From Lunularia cruciata (taxonomy: Eukaryota > Streptophyta > Marchantiopsida > Lunulariales > Lunulariaceae): a stretch of DNA of 64,000 nucleotides. Each line of letters opens with the position of its first letter. The first letter of the stretch is position 1. This document shows, piece by piece, positions 11,226 to 22,685 of this stretch. Location of the stretch: the NCBI GenBank assembly GCA_948567375.1, contig OX419758.1, positions 11,413,001 to 11,477,000 on the forward strand. The letters are read 5' to 3'. The position numbers and the translations under genes were made by a program. Below the pieces are notes generated by a model that saw only the letters and a program-made list of their open reading frames with translations, did no database searches and was not told where the DNA came from.

Positions 11226-11647
11226 TGCCTCTTTATGTCATAGGGACGGCAATTGTCTATAAGATCGATAGATGTTTCATGGGTCTAATAAGAGAAGTCC
11301 AAAGTGCACAACTCGATGGACAAGTTCTTGAGAAATTGAAGGCTATGGTGGATGAATTTCAAGATGTCTTTCTTGATGATCCACCCTTAAGATTACCACC
11401 AAAAAGGAGAGTAGATCATAAAATTGAGACACACCCGAGGAAGACATCTCCTTGTAAGGCCCCATATCGCCTATCACCCCATGAGTTGGAGGAGTATAAG
11501 ACTCAAATTGAGGAGATGCTGCAAAAGGGGTTCATCCAACCTAGCATATCACCATATGGGGCTCTTGTCTTGTTTGTGAAGAAGAAGGATGGTACAATGC
11601 GCATGTGTATTGACTATCAAGGTCCCAATCAACAAAAAGTGAAGAAC
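11226..11647 (+). pseudogene. F2 reverse transcriptase, 5' half
   Basis: From 11279 the frame runs through [53 protein letters not shown] and MRMCIDYQ, the classic N-terminal RT blocks, ending with KVKN. The frame then enters the inserted F3 LTR. It resumes with KYPLP at 20150, after the insertion and one copy of the GAAC duplication. Confidence 0.88.
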
Positions 11648-11988
11648 TGTAACACCCATTTGTGCATGTGTGTGGTATTGTGATATTTAGCTTGGTATTA
11701 CAAGTACTTAAGAGATATTATTTATATAGAGATAAAGGATGGTTCTATATTAGTCATGGTTAGCTAAAGTTAGTCATAGCTAAGATAGATGGGACCTTAC
11801 TTTAGAGGAAGTAGAAAAGATGAGCACCACTATTTTGGATTTTAGTGTGTTGACTTGGTATTATTCCTAGGTGTTTGGCTTTGAGGAAAGAGTTGAGAGC
11901 TCTTGGGCCCGCAAGCCTTTTTGTTTTGGATTCTTCTTTAGTCCAAGGATAGCCCATGTGAAGGAATCCTTGACTTAGTGGTTGGGTC
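11648..11988 (+). repeat. Solo F3 LTR copy 2, left part (split by the full-length F3 element)
   Basis: The LTR begins at TGTAACACCC after the target GAAC (11644-11647) and is cut after GGTC (11985-11988), where the inner F3 element starts. The rest of the LTR continues at 19795-20145. The two parts together make a normal LTR of about 690 bp with no internal region, so a solo LTR formed first and was then hit. Confidence 0.9.
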
Positions 11989-12667
11989 TGTAACACCCAT
12001 TTGTGCATGTGTGTGGTATTGTGATATTTAGCTTGGTATTACAAGTACTTAAGAGATATTATTTATATAGAGATAAAGGATGGTTCTATATTAGTCATGG
12101 TTAGCTAAAGTTAGTCATAGCTAAGATAGATGGGACCTTACTTTAGAGGAAGTAGAAAAGATGAGCACCACTATTTTGGATTTTAGTGTGTTGACTTGGT
12201 ATTATTCCTAGGTGTTTGGCTTTGGGGAAAGAGTTGAGAACTCTTGGGCCCGCAAGCCTTTTTGTTTTGGATTCTTCTTTAGTCCAAGGATAGCCCATGT
12301 GAAGGAATCCTTGCTTTAGTGGTTGGGTCAAGATAAGGGGAATATGCCCATGTGAATGGATATTCCTTTCTACTTTTTGACTTTACTTGACTTTTAGTCT
12401 AGTAACTTGAGTTACTACGGTAATTAGTAACTTTGGTACGTAACTATTTCACAAGTATATAAACAAGGTGTGAGGAGGTACTCATCATCCTTTCATTTGC
12501 AACTATCTCTCTCTCATTGAGTTCTCTAGTGAGCAATGTCTTGAGTCTTGGAGTGTTAGCCTTGGAGGAGTATGATGGAGTTGGGGTTCCTTGCCTTCTT
12601 AGTCCATGGTGCGCTACCATAATAGCCATCAGAGGTTCATCCTGAGTGAGAGACAGGCCGGCTCACA
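11989..12667 (+). repeat. F3 5' LTR
   Basis: The 679 bp LTR starts TGTAACACCC and ends GGCTCACA. The TATA-like TATATAAACAAG near 12456 is the probable core promoter. Comparison with 19112-19790 shows three transitions and no indel by eye. Confidence 0.93.
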
Positions 12668-12671
12668 TTTT

Positions 12672-12690
12672 TGGTTCCGTTGCCGGGACC
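12672..12690 (+). other. F3 primer binding site
   Basis: TGGTTCCGTTGCCGGGACC starts four bases after the LTR. It resembles the TGGCGCCGTTGCCGGGGA site of plant Tat/Athila elements, usually assigned to tRNA-Asp, with a few differences. The exact tRNA is not determined here. Confidence 0.7.
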
Positions 12691-13527
12691 TCTCTAGAAG
12701 GCAAGATAATGTTCCGCGTCCAATTCTACATTAGGCAGAAGGAGGCTATGAGAGCTCACTTGGAGAGAACATTAGGAGAGGAGAGTGCTGAACTTATGTT
12801 AGAGAACCAAGATCCATTTGTATACCCTGTAGTTCATTATGATGTCTTTGAGGTGATTTTGTACATCTTGTACACATGAGAGGAATTGGAGAGATTGTGT
12901 GAGGTGGATTGCAGATTTTGGGGATTAAGGTGATTTTGGGCAAAATCTCAAGTTTAAGATCTGGACTTGAGATTTCTACACATGATAGCTTGGGTTATCT
13001 TTCAGTTAGCACACTTGAAATTATTGAGAGAGCTTCTATGCGCACTGGGCTAGAATTTTTGAAAGTTGATAGGGTAAAGTGCTCCCGCAACTGCATGCTC
13101 TCTGGAAAATTGTACAGAGTCTGCCATTTCTTCAATTTTTAGTGAATTGTCCTGAAAATTTCCAAGAAAATTCAGTGCATTGTATCCTACCTGGTGCCAC
13201 AAAAATTAGAGAGAGATCATTTTTGCGCAGTGCGTTATGAGTTTTTGAAGTGAAGGGGGTGGTTTTCAGACCAAATCTGAAATATGGGTGCTGAATAGAA
13301 AGGTGTCTAGGCCAAATGGCTCAATGAAAAGATCTAAAATTTTGCAGGGAGGGACACCCTAGAGTTGTGATCAAGTGTGGAAAATTTCAGAGGACTGTGA
13401 CATATTCGTTGGGAGATTTGAGTGACATTGTGAGGAAGGGTCAATTCTGCAGAGTGGAGATCTCATGCATGAGAAGTTTGAGATCAACAAAAAGCATGTT
13501 TGAGTGTTTAGATTCATCTTTGGGAAC
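12691..13527 (+). other. F3 leader region
   Basis: This is the untranslated leader between the primer site and the extra ORF. A short open stretch continues in frame from 12646 to 12879 and includes RQKEAMRAHLERTLGEESAEL; I do not recognise it. The rest has frequent stops in all forward frames and no clear protein signal. Confidence 0.55.
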
Positions 13528-14001
13528 ATGGAGGGTCATCAAGAGTGGAAATTGAGATTATGCAAGGTTCCCCAAGGGTTTGAGGTGATTGTAGGGGTGG
13601 ATTTGAGGAAAAGAGAGTTTACAATAGAATTTGAAGAGAGTGTTGAGAGGATCCAAAAACCTACACCACTTGGAGGAAAGAGTGAGTCTAAGTGCTTTCT
13701 ATGTGGAGAGAAGGGACATAAGGCAAGTTCATGTCCATTAACCTTTGAGAGCAAGAGATTGAGGGAAAGGAGAGGCTTACTTGACTTGGGTTTGCATGTT
13801 GGACCTTCTTCACCAAGATTGGGAGGGAGAAGATCTAAGACCAAGGAGTTGTGTGAGGTTTGTGGAGTTGAAGGACTTCCAAAAGGACATGAGTGTAGTG
13901 GAGTAAAAGCACTTTTGGAAACTTTGGTGAAGGATCTTGGAGAGAGTCTTAGTACAACTACAGAAATACTACCACCTTCATCTGCTAGTTCTCAAGATTA
14001 G
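13528..14001 (+). CDS. F3 extra ORF upstream of gag with zinc knuckle
   Basis: The first ATG of an open frame at 13528 gives a protein of 157 residues that starts MEGHQEWKLRL. Residues 61-74 are CFLCGEKGHKASSC, a perfect CX2CX4HX4C zinc knuckle, as in nucleic-acid-binding gag proteins. A second cluster, CEVCGVEGLPKGHEC, gives CX2CX8HXC. The N-terminal part is unknown to me. It ends 235 bp before the gag-pol ATG in a different frame. Ogre/Tat elements of plants can carry an ORF before gag, but I cannot show that this is the same protein. An open frame without stops in a young element suggests it was functional. Confidence 0.7.
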   Translation: MEGHQEWKLRLCKVPQGFEVIVGVDLRKREFTIEFEESVERIQKPTPLGGKSESKCFLCGEKGHKASSCPLTFESKRLRERRGLLDLGLHVGPSSPRLGGRRSKTKELCEVCGVEGLPKGHECSGVKALLETLVKDLGESLSTTTEILPPSSASSQD

Positions 14002-14236
14002 TGATGGAGATAATCTTTCAACTTATGGATAAACTATCCATGAGAGTTAGATTAATATGCACTCTAGGATTTGATGTTGCTATAGAAATCTTGGAGCAAC
14101 CTGAACCTTTTATGTTCTCTAGAGTGGATTATTCTCAGATGGTGTTAGTCATGTATATACTCTATTAGTAATAGAGTGAGAGAAAAGAAAAGAGAAAAAA
14201 AAAATTAAGAGAAAAGAAAGATAGTGAGGGGTTAAG

Positions 14237-17200
14237 ATGGGGAAACTTCCGGTTTTCTTTGGCAAGGATGGAGAAGATGTGGAGGCCTTTGTGAGAGACT
14301 TCAAGAGAGCTTGCATAGGAAACAATGAGAGGAGGAAGAATGAGTGGGCCTCATTATTACCAGATTTCTTTGAGGATGCAGCACTTACATGGTATGAGTC
14401 AGAATACCAAAAGAGAGAGAGGAGAGAGGAGGAAGAGGAGTCTTGGGAGACTTTGACTTCAGCACTCATTGAGAACTTTCTTCCTGATCAGAGTTATGAG
14501 AGATTGATGAGTGAGGTTACATTTCTCAAGCAAGGAGATGGAGAGAAAGTGAGGGTCTATGTGGAAAGAGTGGAAAAGTTGGAGTCCAGATTTCGCATAG
14601 TGTTGAGGAAGGGTGGGGATGATGTGGAGACTACAATGATTGGCATAGGGGCCATGCTCACCAAGAATTTTGTGGGAGGATTGAGACCACAAATTAGAAG
14701 CAAGGTGAGATATGAGAAACCTTCTTCCAAGGTTGAAGCTATCAAGATCGCAATTCGTATGGAGGAGAGTTTGGAAGGGGATGAGAGTGATTTGGTGGTG
14801 AAGGAGGTTGTGCATCCTCCTCAAGGCTACAAGTATGGTGGAACTTCTGATACTTTGGTGACAAAGGTTGCACCACAAGTAGTAGTTGCTCCAATTCTTG
14901 CACCTCCACCAAAAGATCCACTCCAAACCATCACAGAACAACTTGCGGATCTCAAGATCAATGTGGTGCAACTATGGGAGAAGAGAGAGGTGGATCAGAA
15001 TGTAGGGAGAGGACCTAGGAGTTATGGAAACTATCCATATAGAGGAGGCCAACCAGCCAACAATTTCAATGATAGAAATTGTTTTGGTTGTGGAGGAAGA
15101 GGCCATATCCAAAGGAATTGCCCAAATTCCACTTACCATGGAGGAAGGGGTTATGAGGGAGCCAATAGAGGGAAAGAGGGAGGTAGTGAAACCCAAGTGG
15201 CTCCTAATCCCAACAAAGGTAAGGGGATAGCATCCATAGATGTGGTTGAGAGCAAGTATGAGAAGGGAGAGTGCTCAAACTCCAAGGGTCTTAATTTGGA
15301 GTTTTTGGCACAAGAGAAGAAGAGAGCTCGTTTTGCAGAGGATGTTCACTCTTCTCAAGGATTTACTTCAAGCAAGGATACTCCTATGTCTACTAGGAGC
15401 ACTCGCACCTCAACACCATCAACAACAAAGACTCCAAGGAAGAAGTTGGGGATGGAGTACTTCTTGATCTCAAAGCAACAATGGAACTACAATGTGTTGG
15501 AGAATGTTGGTAGTCACAAGGCTAACATCACAGTGGGCCAATTAATTGCTTTGAACCCTACCTTGAGAAAGGAGCTTAGAGGTGGTTTGAGTTCTACAAG
15601 GAGCAAAAAGAAGAAGAAGGCAAAAGTTCCAGTATCAATGGGGGTGGTGGATGCCAAGCCAGCACCATGGGAGGCTTGTGAATATGCCTCCAAGATTGAT
15701 GTGAGAGTGAATGGTCACAACATCAAGGATGCATTGGTTGATGGAGGATCAGCAGTGAATGCCATGTCAGAAAGGTTGATGAAGAAGTTGGGTATGATAC
15801 CCTCAAGACCTTCAACATTTGTGGTGAGCATGGCAAACAAGCAACAAGTTCGACCAGTAGGGGTGATGGATAAGGTGGTAGTTTCAGTTATGGGAGTTCA
15901 AAATCTCATGACTTTCCAAGTCTTGAAGGATTCAAGCTATGACTTACTTCTTGGGAGGCCATGGTTGAGAGCAGCACGCACAACTGATCGATGGCACAAA
16001 GGGTACTTAAGGATTGGGCCATCAAACCATAGAGTCACTGTTCCTGTGACTAACACTACCAACACTTCACATTCAGATACCCCATCTTCTGTTTATTGGG
16101 AATCTGATTCTGAAGGAGGAGCTTCAGGTGTGGACACAAGCATGGAAGAGGAGACTTCCACGGAGGAGGATGAATCTGAATCTGATTCAGATGTGTATCC
16201 TTTGTGTGCTATGGATTTTGCACCTAAGCCAGAGGTTTTGAAGGACCCAGATAAATCACCATTGACACTTGAGGAGGTAGAGAGAAGGTTATCTACCCTC
16301 AAGTATGGCCCAAATGTTACCAAGGAGGAGAAGGTGAGATTTGAGGAGATTTTCCGCAAGTTCATCCATGTGTTTGCTTTTAGTTACAAGGATTTGAAGG
16401 AAGTCACCTTGGAGGAGCACAAGATAGAGGTGGAGTCACATGCAAGACCAATCCGCCAAAAGCAACGTCGCATTAGCCCACCAATATCTTTGGTTGTGAA
16501 GGAGGAGATTGATAAGCTCAAGGAGGCTGGATTTATCTTTGAGGTGGAGAATTCAGAATGGGTGTCTCCAATTGTCATTGTGAAGAAAAAGAATGGCAAG
16601 CTTCGGGTATGTGTGGATTACAAGAAGCTCAATGCTGTTACCAAGAAGGACTACTACCCATTGCCATTCATTGATGAGATCTTGGAGGAGGTTGCAGGTC
16701 ATGAGAGGTACAGTTTTGGAGATGGTTATAGTGGATATAACCAAATCAAGATTGCACCAGAGCATCAACAACTCACCACATTCACCACACCTTGGGGAAC
16801 TTACGCTTTCAAGGTCATGCCTTTTGGGCTTTGCAATGCTCCAGCCACATTCCAACGGTTCATGAACAAGGTATTTGAACCTTTCATTGGGAAATTTGTG
16901 AGAGATTTCATTGATGACTTTTGTGTCTATGGGAGCAAGGAGGAGCACTTTGAGCACCTAATCAAAGTCTTGCAACGCTTGGATGAGGCAAATGCATCAC
17001 TCAACCCAGAGAAGTGCATTTTTGGATGTGAAGAAGGTCTACTTTTGGGGCACATCATCTCCAAGGATGGAATAGCAGTTGATCCTGAGAAGGTGAGGAA
17101 AATCTCAGACCTTCCATTCCCTTCAAGCTTGACAAAGTTACGCCAATTCTTGGGAATGGTTGGGTACTATAGGAGGTTCATCTTCTCATTTTCCAACAAG

Positions 17201-19063
17201 GCTTATGCATTGACCATCTACATGAAGAAGGGTGTAGATTACATGGTGATTTTGGAAGACAAGGAGGCTCTCAAAGCTTTTGAGGAGCTCAAGCAATCCC
17301 TTGTTGTAGCTCCAATTCTTGCTAAACCTGATTGGAGTAAGCCTTTCATCCTCTACACTGATGCTTCTAATGTAGCTATAGGATGCACTCTTAGTCAATT
17401 AGACCAAGATGGGCATGATCATCCAATAGCTTATGCTAGTAGGCAGATGGTTTCAGCAGAGAAGAACTACTCTGTCACAAAGAGAGAAGGGTTGGCAGTG
17501 ATCTTTGGTCTCAAGAAGTTTAGACACTACTTGATTGGAGGGAAAGCCACAATTGTCACGGATCACAAGGCTTTGAAGTACATCTTCAACAAGCCTAATG
17601 TTGAAGGGAGACTAGCAAGGTGGATGATTCTCTTGTCTGAGTATGACTACACAATTGAGGATAGGCCAGGAAAGAAACATGCAAATGCTGATTTGTTATC
17701 TAGAGCCTATGATCATGATGGAGATGAGCCAGTAGATGATTCCTTCCCGGATGAGGAGCTCATGACAATCTTAGTCACTCAAGAGGTTCCAATGGAGTAC
17801 AAGGAGATTGTGGATTTTGTGACAAGAGGTAACTATCCAGAAGGGATGCATGCTAGGGAGAGGAAGGCCCTTGCAGCAAGATCTAGACCTTACACAATGG
17901 TGGATGATATTCTTTTTCACCAAGGAGCAGATGGTCTACTTCGAAGAGCAGTGGGTAAGGAAGAGTCTATCCTACTCATAAAGGAGTTTCATGAAGGTTT
18001 AGTATGTGGAGGACACTTTGCAGGAAAGGTGACTGCTTTCAAGATTCTAGATGCAGGTTACCATTGGAGAGGGATTTTCAAGGATTGTCTTGATTATTGC
18101 AAAACTTGTCATGTTTGTCAAGCTTTTGCTAGAAAGTCTACATCCACTCCACCACTTAGATCAATTCCATTGCTAGGACCCTTTGAGAAGCGGGGAATTG
18201 ATTTTGTAGGACCTCTCAATAGAACCCCAAGGAACAATCGGTACATTGTGGTAGTTACTGATTACCTTACCAAGTGGGTTGAGGCTAGACCATTGAGGGA
18301 CAAGAATGAAGATGAAGTGGGTAGATTTCTTTATGAACGCATTATCACTAGGTTTGGATGCCCTTTGGAGTTGGTTTCTGATAGAGGAGGAGAGTTTACA
18401 GGAAGCATTACTACAGCCATGCTACGACATTTCTCTATCACACATAGAGTAACTACATCCTATAAGCCAAATTCCAATGGCTTGGCAGAGAGAACCAATC
18501 AGACCTTGTGCATGATGTTGGCCAAAGATGCAGAAATGGAGGGGGCTAAACATCATTGGGACAAGAGGATTCATGCAGTTTTGTGGGAGTATAGGACAAC
18601 CATGAGGACTTCCACTGGATATTCTCCATTCCAATTGGTGTATGGTATTGAGTCTACCTTACCTATTCACTTTGATCTTCCTACCTTCCAAAGCATTCAT
18701 AGGAGATTGAAGAAAGCACAAGGAAGTGATGCAGAGAAGTCAAGGAAGGATCAACTCATGGAGTTGGAAGAGGCAAGAGCAGTTGCTATGGTTTGAGTGG
18801 AGCAAGCCCAAAGGAAACAAAAGGAGAGCTATGACAAGAGGCAAGGCAAGAAGAAGGTGGAGCCTTTCAAAGAAGGTGATTGGGTAATGTTGTTTGATTC
18901 CATTCGATTCAAGAGAGTACAAAAGAAGTTTTTGCCTAAGTACTTTGGACCTTTCATAGTAGAGAAGGTGTGGGGAAATTACACTTATGATCTCAAGGAG
19001 TTGGGAGGAAGACACTTTGATAGGATTAACCATGATAAGTTGAAGATGTACCATAGAAGGTAG
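14237..19063 (+). pseudogene. F3 gag-pol polyprotein with one in-frame TGA
   Basis: The ATG at 14237 opens 1519 codons, then TGA (18794-18796), then 88 more codons in the same frame to TAG at 19063. Domains in order: gag capsid (about 1-200); zinc knuckle CX2CX4HX4C at 282-295; protease with DGGS at 502-505; RT with FIDD (catalytic Asp pair 893-894); RNase H with TDAS (Asp 1042); integrase zinc-binding region from about His 1252; integrase core with Asp 1322, Asp 1382 and Glu 1418, the last two separated by 35 residues as in DD35E. The part after the stop is the integrase C-terminal domain (GDWVML, PKYFGPF). Gag and pol are fused without a frameshift. All catalytic residues look intact; only the TGA is damage. 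Confidence 0.93.
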
Positions 19064-19070
19064 AGAGACC

Positions 19071-19092
19071 TTCACTTTGAGGACAAAGTGAA
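19071..19092 (+). other. Perfect hairpin between F3 pol and its 3' polypurine tract
   Basis: Arms TTCACTTTG and CAAAGTGAA, 9 bp each, enclose the loop AGGA. It starts 8 bp after the polyprotein stop codon. Other plant gypsy families have a GAGGACAA-type motif in this position. A role in RNA packaging or plus-strand priming is possible but unproven. Confidence 0.6.
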
Positions 19093-19101
19093 AACTTAGT
19101 C

Positions 19102-19111
19102 CGGGGGTAAA
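19102..19111 (+). other. F3 polypurine tract
   Basis: The short run GGGGGTAAA directly precedes the 3' LTR start TGTAACACCC. It is the only purine-rich candidate at the junction. Confidence 0.7.
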
Positions 19112-19790
19112 TGTAACACCCATTTGTGCATGTGTGTGGTATTGTGATATTTAGCTTGGTATTACAAGTACTTAAGAGATATTATTTATATAGAGATAAA
19201 GGATGGTTCTATATTAGTCATGGTTAGCTAAAGTTAGTCATAGCTAAGATAGATGGGACCTTACTTTAGAGGAAGTAGAAAAGATGAGCACCACTATTTT
19301 GGATTTTAGTGTGTTGACTTGGTATTATTCCTAGGTGTTTGGCTTTGAGGAAAGAGTTGAGAACTCTTGGGCCCACAAGCCTTTTTGTTTTGGATTCTTC
19401 TTTAGTCCAAGGATAGCCCATGTGAAGGAATCCTTGCTTTAGTGGTTGGGTCAAGATAAGGGGAATATGCCCATGTGAATGGATATTCCTTTCTACTTTT
19501 TGACTTTACTTGACTTTTAGTCTAGTAACTTGAGTTACTACGGTAATTAGTAACTTTGGTACGTAACTATTTCACAAGTATATAAACAAGGTGTGAGGAG
19601 GTACTCATCATCCTTTTATTTGCAACTATCTCTCTCTCATTGAGTTCTCTAGTGAGCAATGTCTTGAGTCTTGGAGTGTTAGCCTTGGAGGAGTATGATG
19701 GAGTTGGGGTTCCTTGCCTTCTTAGTCCATGGTGCGCTACCATAATAGCCATCAGAGGTTCATCCTGAGTGAGAGACAGGCCGGCTCACA
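19112..19790 (+). repeat. F3 3' LTR
   Basis: It is 679 bp, the same length as the 5' LTR, with matching ends. It is followed by GGTC, the second copy of the target duplication, and then by the remainder of the solo LTR it interrupted. Confidence 0.93.
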
Positions 19791-19794
19791 GGTC

Positions 19795-20145
19795 AAGATA
19801 AGACCACATGCTTAGGGGAATATGCCCATGTGAATGGATATTCCTTTCTACTTTTTGACTTTACTTGACTTTTAGTCTAGTAACTTGAGTTACTATGGTA
19901 ATTAGTAACTTTGGTACGTAACTATTTCACAAGTATATAAACAAGGGGTGAGGAGGTACTCATCATCTTTTCATTTGCAACTATCTCTCTCTCATTGAGT
20001 TCTCTAGTGAGCAATGTCTTGAGTCTTGGAGTGTTAGCCTTGGAGGAGTATGATGGAGTTCGGGTTCTTTGCCTTCTTAGTCCATGGTGCGCTACCATAA
20101 TAGCCATCAGAGGTTCATCCTGAGTGAGAGACAGGCCGGCTCACA
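19795..20145 (+). repeat. Solo F3 LTR copy 2, right part
   Basis: This continues the LTR broken at 11988 and ends GGCTCACA at 20145. It is followed by GAAC (20146-20149), a perfect 4 bp match to 11644-11647. It retains an ACCACATGCTTAG stretch absent from both LTRs of the inner element, so it belongs to a different subgroup from the element that hit it. Confidence 0.9.
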
Positions 20146-20149
20146 GAAC

Positions 20150-21102
20150 AAATACCCCTTACCTTGTAGGGATGACCTGTTTGATCAACTCCATGGAGCA
20201 AGATACTTCACCAAATTGGACTTGCAGAGCGGTTACAATCAAATCCAAATTTGCAAAAGAGGATGTACAAAACTACCTTTTGAACCAGGTATGACCACTT
20301 TGAGTATCTTGTGATGCCTTTTGGCCTCACCAATGCACTTGCCACTTTCATGAGTCTAATGAATGACATATTTTTTCCATACTTGGATAAGTCTATTATC
20401 ATCTCCTTGGATGATATCTTAGTATACAATAGCACAATGATGGAACAAAAATAACATCTAAGAGAAGTCCTCCAGATTCTAAGACAGAATCAATTGTATG
20501 CCAAAATCTCAAAGTGCAAGTTTGGCAAGTCTGAAGTAGACTACTTGGGGCATAGAGTAAGTGCAGAGGGCATTCAAGTATTGGAAAATAAAATAGAGGT
20601 CATTCAAAAATGGCATGCACTAGAAGATCAGACTCAACTCAAGAGCTTCTTGGGGTTGACGGGATTCTATTGTAGATTTGTCAAGGACTTCTCCAAGGTT
20701 GCACAACTTTTAACAACACTACTTGGCAAGGGGAAGAAGTGGACATGGGGAACCACACGAGAGTTGGCCTTTCAAGAATTGAAAGCTGACTTGCTACATG
20801 CTCCAATCTTGAAGTGGTATGATCCAAAACGACCAATCAAGTTGGCTACAGATGCATTCGGCATAGCAATAAGAACAGTCCTACAACAAGAGTGGCATGA
20901 CGGATGGCATCCAATTGCATATTTCTCTCAAAAGTTGTTATTGATAGAACGCAACTACCACACCACTACACAAGAAGAGCTGACAATTGTTTTGGCAACC
21001 AAGCATTGGAAGCACTATCTGAGCAAGAAGGCATTTGTAGTAGAGATAGACCACAAACCTCTAGTCTACCTCAAGACACAGAAGGATCTATCTTGTTGCT
21101 AG
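20150..21102 (+). pseudogene. F2 reverse transcriptase 3' half and RNase H
   Basis: KYPLPCRDDLFDQLHGARYF and KLDLQSGYNQIQI continue the RT frame broken at 11647. The region around 20400 that should hold YxDD reads SLDDILVYN across a frame change. The RT connection (DYLGHRVSAEGIQV, FLGLTGFYCRFVKDFS) and RNase H (KLATDAFGIAI, HPIAYFSQKL, HWKHYLSKKAFVVEIDHKPL) are open from 20494 to 21102. Confidence 0.85.
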
Positions 21103-21135
21103 ATTTGGTGGGTAGAGTGGCGACAATGCTTCAAC

Positions 21136-22670
21136 ATGTCAATCACCTACGTGGAAGGTAAGAAGCAACTTGCAGATGCATTCACCCGCATGCCAATGGC
21201 AAACAACTTGGTGGTAGAGGTTAAGATTAACCCTAAATTCTGGCTAGAGATTTTGACTGCTACAAAAACTGATCCACAGACTATAGAAGTGCAATCATCC
21301 AAAGGCGTCACCAACATCCAAGGACTCACCTTTTATGATGGTAGATTATGGATCCAAATGCCCTAGAATTACGCACCACCATTCTAGCGGAATGTCATGA
21401 TTCTGCCATTGCAGGTCATGTCAAAGTGGACAAGACCTTGGATGTAGTCCAACGCCATTACTATTGGCCCAAGATGAGCAACAATGTGATGGACTACGTG
21501 CGTAGCTGCCTACTTTTTCAACAGAACAAAGCTTCTAATCAAGCTCTTGCAGGGCTCTTCAACCCCTCCACACGCCTACCCAACGTTGGGAACAAGTGAG
21601 TATGGATCACATCTATGAATTACCCAAGACCACCTCGGGGTTTGACTCTATTGTGGTCTTTGTGGACCGGCTCAGCAAAATGATTCATGTACGCCCTACC
21701 ACCAAGGATGTGACCGCTCCACAACTAGCTTAATTATATTTAGATGCAATCTTCTCTTACCATGGGTTGTCTAGAGTACTTATCACCAATAGAGGCACTT
21801 AATTCACCAGTTTGTTTTGGCAAACACTCTTTGGTTTCTTCAAAACCAAGTTGGCCATGTCCACAACTTACCACCCATAAATAGATGGCCAAACAGAGTG
21901 GGTTAATTGCACAATTGAAGACATGTTACGCACCTTAGAAGAGCAACAGAGGTAGGACACCCTCCTCCCGTTGGTGGAATTTGCTTACAACAATTCAGTG
22001 AATGCATCCATCTAGGTCACTCTGTTCTTCCTCATGTATGGTGAGCATCACTTCACACCTTCTAGCTTGATGAAGATCCGTCCAGTGGCTACCAAGGTCG
22101 ATGCAGTCAACACATTTGTTTCTAGAATCCTATACGGTGTAGAGAACGCCAAGCATAGATTATAGATTTCACAAAATTGATAGAAGCAGTATATTGATGC
22201 ACACCGTAGGCACATGGAGTTCAATGTTGGGGGATCAAGTGTGGTTATCAACAACCAACCTCACATTAGTTGGACCTTGGAAGCTCAAACCTTGTTTTAT
22301 TGGGCCTTTCTCAATTCTTCGTCGCGTCGGCGTTGTGGTCTATCACCTTGAGCTACCACCACACATGAAGATCCATCCAATGTTCCATGTTCCCTACTAT
22401 GCAGATATGCTCCCCGATCAGGCCAGGGTCATTCCACACAAGACATTCAACCTTGTCCGACACTCATTGATGGCATAGAGGAATATGAAAGGGAGCGTAT
22501 TCTCCAAAAATGCATGCATGGTACTTGCCATCCGTGGGTGGACTATCTAGTACAGTGGAAAGGTTACCTCCTCTACGAAGCAACATGGGAGCCCATTGCC
22601 AATTTGACACATGCACCGGTGTTGGTGCAAGCATTTGAACAACAATTGCACAACGAGGATGTTGCATCTT
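21136..22670 (+). pseudogene. F2 integrase and chromodomain remnant
   Basis: MSITYVEGKKQLADAFTRMP ends RNase H. The zinc-binding region reads CHDSAIAGHVKVDKTLDVVQRHYYWP, then CLLFQQNK, where the second Cys of the CxxC pair is Gln. The core has MDHIYELPKT (first Asp), LITNRGT (the second Asp is Asn) and GQTEWVNCTIEDML (Glu kept). Stops occur within it. The C-terminal part has GPFSILRRVG and the chromodomain HPWVDYLVQWKGYLLYEATW. Confidence 0.85.
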
Positions 22671-22685
22671 AAAAGGAGGGAGGTC
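22671..22685 (+). other. F2 polypurine tract
   Basis: The run AAAAGGAGGGAGGTC directly precedes the 3' LTR start TGTAATACC. The older copy at 4294-4308 has nearly the same sequence. Confidence 0.75.

Larger units (their letters stand above)
11989..19790 (+). mobile_element. Full-length F3 Ty3/gypsy element, young
   Basis: This 7802 bp element has two 679 bp LTRs that differ at only three positions by my reading, all transitions. It is flanked by a perfect 4 bp duplication, GGTC (11985-11988 and 19791-19794). The internal order is primer site, a leader with an extra zinc-knuckle ORF, gag-protease-RT-RNase H-integrase in one frame, a hairpin and a polypurine tract. There is no chromodomain. 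The primer site and DGGS-type protease resemble the plant Tat/Athila side of Ty3/gypsy. Only one in-frame stop breaks the polyprotein, so it inserted recently. Confidence 0.93.

Noticed and set aside
12444-12629. Recurrent 61-68 codon minus-strand frames (also near 10652, 11802, 12143, 19266, 19567, 19922, 50930)
   Set aside because: They recur only because they lie in copies of the F3 LTR; their repetition reflects the LTR, not a gene family.
14459-14971. 170-codon frame antisense to F3 gag
   Set aside because: It mirrors the strongly coding plus strand and has no domain of its own.
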